Shown here: piece by piece, positions 29,801 to 38,041 of the stretch
Position numbering within the stretch: the first letter of the stretch is position 1
How the letters are laid out: the number at the start of each line of letters is the position of its first letter
DNA from: Bacteroides sp. GM023
Lineage (GTDB): Bacteria; Bacteroidota; Bacteroidia; Bacteroidales; Bacteroidaceae
Direction: 5' to 3'
Assembly (NCBI RefSeq): GCF_014750685.1
Contig: NZ_JAAXGE010000001.1
Coordinates: 558,001-622,000 of the forward strand
Length of the DNA: 64,000 nt
Notes under the pieces: generated by a model
The model's database searches: none
Seen by the model: the letters and a program-made list of their open reading frames with translations, nothing else
Told to the model about the DNA's origin: nothing
Made by a program: the position numbers and the translations under genes

Positions 29801-29992
29801 TCTTACAATTTACCCAAGCAATGGATTAGTAAATTGTCATTGAGCAGTGTGCAAGTATATGTGCAGGGAGATAACTTATTTACTATCCACCGGAATCAGG
29901 GACTAGACCCTGAGCAGGGAATTACAGGTATTACTTATTACCGCTATCCGGCTATGAGAACCATCTCCGGAGGTATTAACGTTGCTTTCTAA
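26864..29992 (+). CDS. SusC-like TonB-linked outer membrane transporter
   Basis: The signal peptide ends near AEAQQ. Residues 30-105 are a carboxypeptidase-D-like regulatory domain (VTGTVTSEGEPLPGVSVQLKG). The TonB plug begins DEVMVVAYATAKK and contains VSGVQASAASG, IRIRG, LYVVDGVPFDG and SAALYGSRGANGVIIIT, the SusC signature. A 22-strand barrel follows; length 1042 is normal. It imports an oligomeric nutrient together with the SusD lipoprotein encoded 14 bases downstream. No glycoside hydrolase, sulfatase, peptidase, SusE or sigma/anti-sigma gene is adjacent, so the ligand cannot be guessed. Confidence 0.93.
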   Translation: MRIYLRLLAASLLLLAGNILYAEAQQEKRVTGTVTSEGEPLPGVSVQLKGASSGTITDIDGNYSVEAPATGTLVFRFVGMRTVEQPVNNRNVINVALESESKELDEVMVVAYATAKKYSFTGAASTMKAGEIEKLQTSSVSRVLEGTVSGVQASAASGQPGTDAEIRIRGIGSINASSAPLYVVDGVPFDGSVNSINPDDISSMTVLKDAASAALYGSRGANGVIIITTKQGEQNSKATVKVKASLGGSNRAVRDYDRVSTNQYFELYWEALRNQYAKSSDYTPATAAAQASKDLVTKLMGGGPNPYGPQYAQPVGTDGKLIEGARPLWDSNWSDAMEQQALRTELNLSVSGGGKANQYFFSAGYLNDKGIALESGYQRFNLRSNITSEITSWLKGGVNLSFAHSMQNYPVSSDSKTSNVITAGRTMPGFYPIYEMNTDGSYKLDESGDRIYDFGSYRPSGSMANWNLPATLPLDKSERMKDEVSGRTFLEATIIEGLKFKTSFNFDLINYNTLDYTNPKLGPAKENGGGVSRMNTRTFSWTWNNIATYEKTIGEHHFNVLAGMEAYSYRYDELTASRSKMAQPDMPELVVGSQLTGGSGYRIDYALVGYLTQLLYDYQNKYFFSASYRRDGSSRFAPETRWGNFWSLGTSWRIDREEFMASTSDWLSALTLKMSYGAQGNDNLGTYYASKGLYSIVSNLGENALVSDRMATPNLKWETNLNFNVGIDFSLFNNRFSGSFDFFTRRSKDLLYSRPIAPSLGYGSIDENVGALKNTGIELVLNGTIINQNGWVWKLGMNLTHYKNKVTDLPLKDMPQSGVNKLQVGRSVYDFYMKEWAGVDPENGDPLWYMDEEDANHNPTGKRITTNDYASGDYYYVNKSSLPKVYGGFNTSLSWKGFDLSAIFAYSIGGYIYNRDITMILHNGSLEGRDWSTEILRRWTPENRDTDVPALSTTSNNWNSASTRFLQNNSYMRLKNLTLSYNLPKQWISKLSLSSVQVYVQGDNLFTIHRNQGLDPEQGITGITYYRYPAMRTISGGINVAF

Positions 29993-30006
29993 ATTCAGAC
30001 TAAATT

Positions 30007-31488
30007 ATGAGAAAAATAAAAATACAATCTATTCTAGCAGCCGTTGCCACTCTCTTTTTGGCAGCGAGCTGTAGCAGCAGCTTTTTGGATACAGACCCGA
30101 CAGACGCAGTAAGTTCCGAAAAAGTGCCTGTGCCCGAAAATGCGGAAGCACTTGTGAACGGTGCCTGGTATAATCTGTTTGATTATTCAAGTACTTATGC
30201 CAATATCGGTTATCGTGCACTTCAATGCCAGGATGATATGATGGCAAGTGATGTCGTGTCCCGTCCGAAATATGGGTTCAACTCTTCCTATCAGTTCAAC
30301 GATGTGGCTATTTCTTCAAACAATAGAACGGAGTTTGCCTGGTATCTGATATATAAAACGATAGATAACTGTAATACTGCTATTTCCATCAAAGGGGATT
30401 CGGAAGAACTCCGTCGGGCGCAGGGACAGGCATTAGCCTTACGTGCTTTCTGCTATCTGCACCTGGTACAGCATTATCAGTTTACTTATTTGAAGGATAA
30501 AGATGCGCCTTGTGTTCCTATTTATACTGAACCGAGTAACAGCTCAACAGTGCCGAAAGGAAAATCGACAGTAGCGCAGGTTTACCAGCTTATTTTTGAT
30601 GACTTGACTTTAGCACAGGATTATTTGAAAAACTATGTCCGTAGTGGTGATAATCAGAAGTTCAAACCGAATGTAGCAGTAGTCAACGGACTTTTGGCTC
30701 GTGCTTACTTACTGACCGGACAATGGGAAGAAGCAGCAAAAGCCGCCGAAGCCGCCCGTGAAGGATATTCTTTGATGACAACCACTGCCGAATACGAAGG
30801 ATTCAATAATATCTCCAATAAGGAATGGATATGGGGATTCCCTCAAATACCTTCCCAATCGGATGCAAGTTATAATTTCTATTATTTGGATGCTACATAC
30901 GTTGGAGCTTACAGTAGTTTCATGGCCGACCCTCATTTGAAAGATACTTTTACCGAAGGTGATATTCGTATCCCGTTGTTTCAGTGGATGCGCGAAGGAT
31001 ATTTGGGATACAAAAAGTTTCATATGCGTGCGGATGATACGGCTGATTTAGTCTTGATGCGTTCTGCCGAAATGTATCTGATTGAAGCCGAAGCGAAAGT
31101 CCGTGATGGTGTAGCATTGAATCAGGCTGTAGCACCTTTGAATACATTACGGAATGCCCGTGGAGTAGGGGATTACGATGTGACAGGAAAATCAAAGGAT
31201 GATGTAATCAACGAAATTCTGATGGAACGCCGCCGTGAACTTTGGGGAGAAGGATTCGGAATTACCGATATACTCCGTAACCAAAAAGCCGTAGAACGTA
31301 CCGCTTTGTCGGACGAAATACAGAAAACGGAAGTGGACTGCTGGCAAGAAGGCGGTAGCTTTGCCAAACGGAATCCATTAGGACATTGGTTCCTCCGTTT
31401 CCCGGACGGCAAAGCGTTTACAGTGAATAGCTCTTATTATCTGTATGCTATTCCACAAAAAGAAATTAACGCTAACCCTAACTTATAA
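30007..31488 (+). CDS. SusD-like nutrient-binding lipoprotein
   Basis: A signal peptide with lipobox-like AASC precedes SSSFLDTDPTDAVSSE, the usual SusD start. The RagB/SusD alpha-helical repeats include RAFCYLHLVQHY and RAYLLTGQWEEAAKAAEAA, and the C-terminal SusD region contains NEILMERRRELWGEGFGITDILR. It caps the SusC barrel at the cell surface. Length 493 is normal. A strong terminator follows, so the operon is just this pair. Confidence 0.93.
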   Translation: MRKIKIQSILAAVATLFLAASCSSSFLDTDPTDAVSSEKVPVPENAEALVNGAWYNLFDYSSTYANIGYRALQCQDDMMASDVVSRPKYGFNSSYQFNDVAISSNNRTEFAWYLIYKTIDNCNTAISIKGDSEELRRAQGQALALRAFCYLHLVQHYQFTYLKDKDAPCVPIYTEPSNSSTVPKGKSTVAQVYQLIFDDLTLAQDYLKNYVRSGDNQKFKPNVAVVNGLLARAYLLTGQWEEAAKAAEAAREGYSLMTTTAEYEGFNNISNKEWIWGFPQIPSQSDASYNFYYLDATYVGAYSSFMADPHLKDTFTEGDIRIPLFQWMREGYLGYKKFHMRADDTADLVLMRSAEMYLIEAEAKVRDGVALNQAVAPLNTLRNARGVGDYDVTGKSKDDVINEILMERRRELWGEGFGITDILRNQKAVERTALSDEIQKTEVDCWQEGGSFAKRNPLGHWFLRFPDGKAFTVNSSYYLYAIPQKEINANPNL

Positions 31489-31537
31489 ATATAAATAGAT
31501 AACTCTCTTAATTTTTTGACTTTGACCTTAACTTGTA

Positions 31538-31570
31538 GACCGGTATACGTCGTGACGATGCATACCGGTC
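31538..31570. terminator. terminator after susCD
   Basis: GACCGGTAT (31538-31546) pairs with ATACCGGTC (31562-31570), and the inner bases extend the stem. GTTTCTTTTAT follows on the plus strand. It also lies just beyond the end of the convergent MFS gene. Confidence 0.85.
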
Positions 31571-31637
31571 GTTTCTTTTATCTCCAATTAAATATGTTAA
31601 TATAATGCGCTTTGCTTCGCTTTATTTATGTAGATTT

Positions 31638-32843
31638 CTATCCAATCTTTTTCTTCTTCAAATTCGGCAAAAAGAATGTGACCAATCCCAGCAGCGGCAT
31701 ATAAGCACAGATATTATATACATATTCAATACTCGTTTTATCTGCTAAATTACCGAGTACGGCAGATGCTACACCAGCCACCCCGAAAGCAAATCCAAAG
31801 AATAACCCTGATATCAATCCGAGTTTGGTAGGAAGCAATTCCTGTGCATAAAGCAATATAGCGGGAAAAGCGGAAGAAAGCATCAATCCCACACAGAAAC
31901 TAAGGATAATAGTCCACATCAAATTAGCATGCGGCATTAGTAAACTGAACGGGGCAGCTCCCAAAATAGAAGCCCAAATAACATACTTCCGACCGATACG
32001 GTCACCTACCGGACCACCAATCAGCGTTCCGATAGCAGTAGCAACTAAGAAAATAAATAAATATAGCTGCGAATCCTGTACCGTAACATTGAATTTATGA
32101 ATCAGATAGAATGTATAATAACTGGTCAGACTCGCCATATAGATATATTTCGAGAAAATCAATATCAATAATATACCGATAGTAATAGCCGTCTTATCCA
32201 TAGGCAGGGGAAGATGAACCGGAGTTTTTACACTGACGGTTTGAGCCTTCATCCGGTTCAGATAAGATTTATACCATTTGCAAATCGGATACATGACTCC
32301 GATAGCTGCAACCGCTACAAATGCAAATATGAAAAGATGTTGTCTTCCATAAGGGGCAACGAGCAAAGCCACCAATAAAGGGCCTAGCGAACCACCGAAA
32401 TTGCCACCTACCTGAAAAAGTGACTGTGCTAATCCCCGCTTGCCACCTGAAGCAAGGAACGTGATGCGGGAAGCTTCCGGATGAAGCACCGAAGAACCGA
32501 TTCCGATTAAGAACACAGACAGTAATATCCAATACAGATTATCGGAAAATGCCAAGCTCACCAAACCTACCATTGTAAAGCTCATTCCGATAGGCAACGA
32601 CCATGCAACGGGATATTTATCAAAGATGATTCCGGTAATCGGTTGAAAGACCGAAGCCGAAAGCTGATAAACCAATGTGATAAGACCGATTTGCGCAAAA
32701 CTCAATCCTAAATCATCTTTGAATAGAGGATAAGCTGCTGAAACAACGGACTGTAAAAGGTCATTGAGACAGTGTGAAAGACTTAATGCGATTAAGATGG
32801 AAAATGTAATTTTTCCTACGGGTTGTTCCTGATTTTGTACCAT
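31638..32843 (-). CDS. MFS efflux transporter, Fsr (fosmidomycin resistance) type
   Basis: There are twelve predicted spans in 401 residues. The N-terminal segment SLSHCLNDLLQSVVSAAYPLFKDDLGLSFAQIGLITL is characteristic of the Fsr branch, and GSSVLHPEASRITFLASGGKRGLAQSLFQVGG matches its conserved loop. The MFS loop signature appears as GGPVGDRIGRKYV. Members export fosmidomycin or other small molecules; the natural substrate here is unknown. A -7 box TACCTTTG (minus, 32884-32891) lies 41 bases before the ATG. Confidence 0.85.
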   Translation of the reverse strand: MVQNQEQPVGKITFSILIALSLSHCLNDLLQSVVSAAYPLFKDDLGLSFAQIGLITLVYQLSASVFQPITGIIFDKYPVAWSLPIGMSFTMVGLVSLAFSDNLYWILLSVFLIGIGSSVLHPEASRITFLASGGKRGLAQSLFQVGGNFGGSLGPLLVALLVAPYGRQHLFIFAFVAVAAIGVMYPICKWYKSYLNRMKAQTVSVKTPVHLPLPMDKTAITIGILLILIFSKYIYMASLTSYYTFYLIHKFNVTVQDSQLYLFIFLVATAIGTLIGGPVGDRIGRKYVIWASILGAAPFSLLMPHANLMWTIILSFCVGLMLSSAFPAILLYAQELLPTKLGLISGLFFGFAFGVAGVASAVLGNLADKTSIEYVYNICAYMPLLGLVTFFLPNLKKKKIG

Positions 32844-32883
32844 GATACCTATTTCTTTAGAAGTGTTCCTGAAAAATTGGCTG

Positions 32884-32891
32884 CAAAGGTA
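32884..32891 (-). promoter_or_regulatory. -7 box of MFS gene
   Basis: TACCTTTG on the minus strand matches TAnnTTTG, 41 bases upstream of the start. No -33 at the usual spacing is seen. Confidence 0.5.
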
Positions 32892-33030
32892 CGCAAACTT
32901 TTCAAATTCAGAAGAAACACACCTCAGAATAAAGCTCTAAAACTAAGGATTGTAAATTGTCGTTAATTCAGTTTTGAATTACTGAACTATTCTCCATACC
33001 TGCTGTTGTTAAATTAAAAAGGAGGATAAT

Positions 33031-33276
33031 ATGAGCTTTATTTGGTATATCATTATTGGTATTGTGGCTGGATTCCTCGCAGGTAAAATAATGCGCGGCG
33101 GAGGTTTTGGCCTTATAATTAATTTATTACTTGGTATTCTTGGAGGTGTACTGGGCGGTTGGGTGTTTGCCCTTTTCGGACTTGCAGCTTCAGGATTGAT
33201 AGGAAGTTTGATTACTTCCACGGTGGGAGCTATCCTGGTTTTGTGGATTGCTTCTTTGTTCTCAAAATCTAAATAG
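33031..33276 (+). CDS. GlsB/YeaQ/YmgE stress-response membrane protein
   Basis: An 81-residue protein with three hydrophobic segments rich in glycine: MSFIWYIIIGIVAGFLAGKI, GLIINLLLGILGGVLGGWVF and LIGSLITSTVGAILVLWI. This is the 'transglycosylase-associated' family, small inner-membrane proteins induced by stress in many bacteria. Biochemical role is unknown. A 95-residue YtxH-like gene follows 46 bases later and probably shares the transcript, ending at the terminator 33620-33656. Confidence 0.85.
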   Translation: MSFIWYIIIGIVAGFLAGKIMRGGGFGLIINLLLGILGGVLGGWVFALFGLAASGLIGSLITSTVGAILVLWIASLFSKSK

Positions 33277-33322
33277 GTATTATTATATAATTTATTTTTA
33301 ATCTAAAAAACTGAATTTAATT

Positions 33323-33610
33323 ATGGAATGTAGACATGGTAATTTTTGGATTGGACTCGGAATCGGGTCAATCCTGGGTGCGGTAGCTTATCGCCTTTCA
33401 CGCACCGCGAAAGCTAAACAGTTGGAAAGCGAAATTTATGATGCTATTCACCGTATTGGTCGTGACGCAGAGGCCGCAGCAGCTTGCGCTGAAAAGAAAG
33501 CGATGAACCTCGGACTTAAAGCAGTAGAAACCGGAGCTGAAATTGCTGATAAAGTAGCAGTCGAAGCAGATAAAGTGGCTGGTAAAGCAAAAGATAAATG
33601 GGGAAAATAA
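33323..33610 (+). CDS. small YtxH-like membrane-anchored protein
   Basis: One N-terminal hydrophobic segment (FWIGLGIGSILGAVAYRL) is followed by an Ala/Lys/Glu-rich helix with repeated (A/V)xxxADKVA patterns, as in YtxH or LEA-like stress proteins. I do not recognise a specific family. Its neighbour (GlsB-like) and shared terminator suggest a general stress role. 95 residues. Confidence 0.7.
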   Translation: MECRHGNFWIGLGIGSILGAVAYRLSRTAKAKQLESEIYDAIHRIGRDAEAAAACAEKKAMNLGLKAVETGAEIADKVAVEADKVAGKAKDKWGK

Positions 33611-33619
33611 AAATCCCAG

Positions 33620-33656
33620 AATTGGTAATCAGCTTGGATATAGTTGATTACCAATT
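33620..33656 (+). terminator. terminator of the stress-protein pair
   Basis: AATTGGTAATCA (33620-33631) pairs perfectly with TGATTACCAATT (33645-33656), followed by TCTATTT. Confidence 0.85.
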
Positions 33657-33701
33657 TCTATTTAATAACTACCTGTCATTTACATCACTTAAAACCTCTA
33701 T

Positions 33702-33717
33702 GTGTGCCCGTGCACAC
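33702..33717. promoter_or_regulatory. distal candidate LacI-family operator
   Basis: GTGTGC-CCGT-GCACAC is an inverted repeat with 6-base arms, similar in sequence to the palindrome at 33911. It lies 209 bases upstream of it, suitable for looping. Confidence 0.45.
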
Positions 33718-33910
33718 TTTACACGTTTTACCATTCTTTTTCATTCTTTTCCGGAATAAAGGTACTCCGTTTCTTATCCTTTTCTACTCTATAAATGTAC
33801 TTTTTATGATTCTTTCTGCCGTTTTTCTTATGTTTAACAACATGAATGTACTGCCATGTTTGTTGGTAATATTCTGATTATTAATAGTATATCTCATTTT
33901 ATAAGCGTTC

Positions 33911-33926
33911 GTGTGTGCGCACACAC
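33911..33926. promoter_or_regulatory. proximal candidate LacI-family operator
   Basis: GTGTGTGCGCACACAC is a perfect 16-bp palindrome with a central CG, as LacI-family operators have. It abuts the -33 element of the LacI gene, so it would allow autoregulation. Confidence 0.55.
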
Positions 33927-33927
33927 T

Positions 33928-33959
33928 ATTGCGTAATTCAATAATTCATTTTACTTTTG
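33928..33959 (+). promoter_or_regulatory. promoter of LacI-SDR-uxuA operon
   Basis: ATTG (33928-33931, one change from TTTG), a 20-base spacer and TACTTTTG (33952-33959). Transcription should start near 33966, 23 bases before the ATG. Confidence 0.6.
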
Positions 33960-33988
33960 TCATCGAAAAACAAGATACTTATTAAAAT

Positions 33989-35059
33989 ATGGATAAAGAA
34001 TTCTCAAATATTCGTATTATAGACATAGCCAAGATGGCTGGTGTCTCTGTCGGTACGGTAGACCGGGTTATTCATAATCGTGGACGGGTATCTGAGGAAA
34101 ACAGGAAGAAAGTGCAGACAATTTTGGAAATGGTGCATTACCAGCCCAATCTTATGGCACGGTCTTTAGCTTCCAAGAAACAATATCATCTTGTTGCCAT
34201 TATACCGTCTTTTACTCAAGGAGAATATTGGGAAGCCATTTCAGAAGGTATCGACAAAGTAGCTTCGGAGATGGAATCGTACAATATAACGATTACCAAA
34301 CTCTTTTTCGACCAATATAACAATAAAACGTTTGATGATATTACCCGAAACTTGCTGGATGAGAAAGTAGACGGAGTATTGATTGCTACCTTGTTTACCG
34401 ATTCGGTTATCCGTCTTTCTCAGGAATTGGACAGAAATGAGATTCCTTATATCTATGTCGATTCAAATATCGCAGGACAACACCAACTGGCTTATTTCGG
34501 AACAGAATCTTATGACGCAGGAGTCATTGCGGCAAGGTTATTGACCGACAGACTTTCACCGGCTTCGGATATTCTGATGGCACGGATTATCCACAGTGGA
34601 AAGAACGACTCCAATCAGGGAAAGAACCGCAGGGATGGTTTTTGCCATTATCTGAAAGAGATAGGATTCGCCGGAAAACTGCATGAAGTAGAGTTGAAAA
34701 TCAACGATTCTGTATATAATTTCACAAAACTCGATGAAATATTCGATGTAAATCCGGATATGGAAGGCGCTATTATATTTAATTCAACCTGCTATATCCT
34801 CGGAAATTATCTGAAAGCAAGAGAAATGCAAACGGTGAAACTGGTAGGCTATGACCTTATCGAGCGGAATACCCAATTGCTTTCAGAAGGCGTTATCACT
34901 GCATTAGTTGCCCAACGTCCCGAAAGACAGGGCTATGAAGGCATCAAGTCTTTATGCAATCATCTGCTATTCAAGCAAAATTCAGAAAAAGTAAACCTGA
35001 TGCCGATTGATATCCTACTGAAAGAAAACTTGAAATATTATCTGAACAATAAACTATAA
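33989..35059 (+). CDS. LacI-family transcriptional regulator
   Basis: The N-terminal helix-turn-helix is IRIIDIAKMAGVSVGTVDRVIHNRGRVSEE; its hinge helix region reads PNLMARSLASKK. A periplasmic-binding-protein-like sugar domain follows (residues 65-340). Length 356 is normal. It heads an operon with an SDR oxidoreductase 20 bases downstream and mannonate dehydratase, so it most likely senses a hexuronate intermediate and controls this operon. Two palindromes upstream are candidate operators. The inducer is inference. Confidence 0.88.
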   Translation: MDKEFSNIRIIDIAKMAGVSVGTVDRVIHNRGRVSEENRKKVQTILEMVHYQPNLMARSLASKKQYHLVAIIPSFTQGEYWEAISEGIDKVASEMESYNITITKLFFDQYNNKTFDDITRNLLDEKVDGVLIATLFTDSVIRLSQELDRNEIPYIYVDSNIAGQHQLAYFGTESYDAGVIAARLLTDRLSPASDILMARIIHSGKNDSNQGKNRRDGFCHYLKEIGFAGKLHEVELKINDSVYNFTKLDEIFDVNPDMEGAIIFNSTCYILGNYLKAREMQTVKLVGYDLIERNTQLLSEGVITALVAQRPERQGYEGIKSLCNHLLFKQNSEKVNLMPIDILLKENLKYYLNNKL

Positions 35060-35079
35060 ACATATAAATTTTAGAAACC

Positions 35080-35892
35080 ATGAATGAATTATTTAACGTA
35101 AAAGGCAAAGTTGTTGTAATCACCGGTGGAGCCGGAATCTTAGGTAAAGGAATTGCTGAATACCTCGCAAAAGAAGGTGCAAAAGTGGTTGTACTCGACA
35201 GAAGCGAAGAAGCAGGAAAAGCATTGGTAGACGGCATTAAGGCGGAAGGAAACGACGCTATGTTCCTTTATACCGATGTAATGGATAAAGAAGTATTGGA
35301 AGGCAACAAAGTAGAAATCATGAAAGCCTATGGCCGCATTGACGTATTGTTGAACGCTGCCGGAGGTAATATGGCAGGTGCTACAATTGCACCGGACAAA
35401 ACTATCTTTGACTTGCAGATTGACGCATTCAAGAAAGTGGTAGACTTGAACCTGTTCGGTACAGTATTGCCTACAATGGTATTTGCTGAAATCATGGTTG
35501 AACAGAAGAAAGGTTCTATCGTAAACTTCTGCTCAGAATCAGCTCTCCGTCCGTTGACTCGCGTAGTAGGTTATGGCGCAGCAAAAGCAGCTATCGCTAA
35601 CTTTACTAAATATATGGCAGGCGAACTAGCACTGAAATTCGGTAACGGTCTGCGTGTAAACGCTATCGCACCGGGATTCTTCCTGACAGACCAAAACCGT
35701 GCGTTATTGACCAACCCGGATGGTTCTCTGACTGACCGTTCAAAAACGATTCTCGCTCATACTCCGTTCAACCGTTTCGGTGAACCGGAAGACCTTTATG
35801 GAACAATCCATTATCTGATTAGTGATGCTTCCAACTTCGTGACAGGTACAGTAGCTGTTATCGACGGTGGTTTCGACGCATTCTCTATTTGA
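35080..35892 (+). CDS. SDR oxidoreductase, probable D-mannonate (fructuronate) dehydrogenase
   Basis: A classical short-chain dehydrogenase: NAD-binding TGGAGILGKGIAEYL near residue 14, LNAAGG for the NAG motif, catalytic Ser in NFCSESA, YxxxK as YGAAKAA, and the C-terminal TGTVAVIDGGFDAFSI. At 270 residues it is not the long-chain UxuB of E. coli. Bacteroides commonly uses an SDR here to reduce fructuronate to mannonate, the step before UxuA, encoded next. The substrate is assigned by context. Confidence 0.85.
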   Translation: MNELFNVKGKVVVITGGAGILGKGIAEYLAKEGAKVVVLDRSEEAGKALVDGIKAEGNDAMFLYTDVMDKEVLEGNKVEIMKAYGRIDVLLNAAGGNMAGATIAPDKTIFDLQIDAFKKVVDLNLFGTVLPTMVFAEIMVEQKKGSIVNFCSESALRPLTRVVGYGAAKAAIANFTKYMAGELALKFGNGLRVNAIAPGFFLTDQNRALLTNPDGSLTDRSKTILAHTPFNRFGEPEDLYGTIHYLISDASNFVTGTVAVIDGGFDAFSI

Positions 35893-37188
<1,296 letters not shown>

Positions 37189-37216
37189 TCGAAGTACATA
37201 ATTAGCACTTTATAAT

Positions 37217-37266
37217 AAAAAACACTACGGCTATTATTGATTGAAATAATAGTTGTAGTGTTTTTT
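37217..37266. terminator. bidirectional terminator uxuA / exonuclease
   Basis: AAAAAACACTAC (37217-37228) pairs with GTAGTGTTTTTT (37255-37266) and the inner TATTATT/AATAATA extends the stem. T-runs are present on both strands between the convergent genes. Confidence 0.9.
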
Positions 37267-37297
37267 ATTTATCTTTTTTCTCTGAATAGGAAATGGA

Positions 37298-37852
37298 TTA
37301 ATCAAATAAATCTCCGATATGGGTGTCTACCACCTCCTTTTTAGGCTTTTTCGGTTCGGGAATAATAAGCAAGGCTATTTGTGCGCAAGCCTCTGCATCC
37401 GCAAGTGCGTGGTGGTGATTCTCCAGACTATATCCGCATCGTTCTGCCACCGTATGCAACTGATGATTGGGCAAATCTTTACCGAAAACTTTCCTTGAAG
37501 TGCGACAGGTACAATAAAACTTATAATCAGGATAATTCATGTCATACAATTCGTGAACCGCCCGGAGACAGCCTTCGTCAAAAGGACTGTTGTGGGCAAC
37601 AAGCGGCAATCCGTCTATCAACGGCTTTATTTCAGCCCATACATCGGGAAAATCTTCCGCTTCTATCGTATCGTCATAAGTCAATCCGTGAATAGCCGTT
37701 GTCCATTGCGTGTAATAATTAGGAGCAGGACGAATCAGACGATAGATTTTATTCACAATCTTACCGCCCCTTACGATGACGACGCCGACACTGCATACGC
37801 TGGTACGTTTGCCGTTGGCTGTTTCAAAGTCGATAGCTGCAAAGTTCTTCAT
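37298..37852 (-). CDS. DEDDh 3'-5' exonuclease, DnaQ-like
   Basis: Exo I is FAAIDFETANG (Asp and Glu ligands), Exo II is HNSPFDEGCL and Exo III is HHALADAEACAQIAL, the DEDDh set. The 184-residue protein is an isolated exonuclease of the DnaQ/PolC epsilon superfamily, without polymerase or BRCT parts. It probably trims DNA or RNA 3' ends. The C-terminus has a Lys/Pro-rich tail (PEPKKPKKE). A -7 box TATCTTTG (minus, 37876-37883) is 24 bases upstream of the start. Confidence 0.88.
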   Translation of the reverse strand: MKNFAAIDFETANGKRTSVCSVGVVIVRGGKIVNKIYRLIRPAPNYYTQWTTAIHGLTYDDTIEAEDFPDVWAEIKPLIDGLPLVAHNSPFDEGCLRAVHELYDMNYPDYKFYCTCRTSRKVFGKDLPNHQLHTVAERCGYSLENHHHALADAEACAQIALLIIPEPKKPKKEVVDTHIGDLFD

Positions 37853-38014
37853 CGCTTCTGTTGTTTTTTCAGATACAAAGATAGTATAAAAAAATGAGGT
37901 TGGAGAAAATATAGTAACAGGATTGACAAACAGATAGTTTTACCCAAAAATGAATTAAAACGAACTTTTGGAAAATATTCTCAATAAAACAGTCCTCTTT
38001 TATAGAATTTATAC

Positions 38015-38022
38015 TATTTTTG
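38015..38022 (+). promoter_or_regulatory. -7 box of sensor kinase gene
   Basis: TATTTTTG fits TAnnTTTG, 20 bases before the ATG at 38042. No clear -33. Confidence 0.4.
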
Positions 38023-38041
38023 CTCGACATAAACAAAAGAC

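Larger units (their letters stand above)
33657..33988. other. regulatory gap before LacI gene
   Basis: About 330 bases without a gene, AT-rich, holding two GTGTG/CACAC palindromes (33702-33717 and 33911-33926) and the LacI gene promoter at its end. Confidence 0.6.

Noticed and set aside
26864..31488. Complete polysaccharide utilisation locus around SusC/SusD
   Set aside because: No glycoside hydrolase, lyase, sulfatase, SusE/F-like lipoprotein or dedicated regulator is adjacent; terminators and unrelated genes flank the pair.
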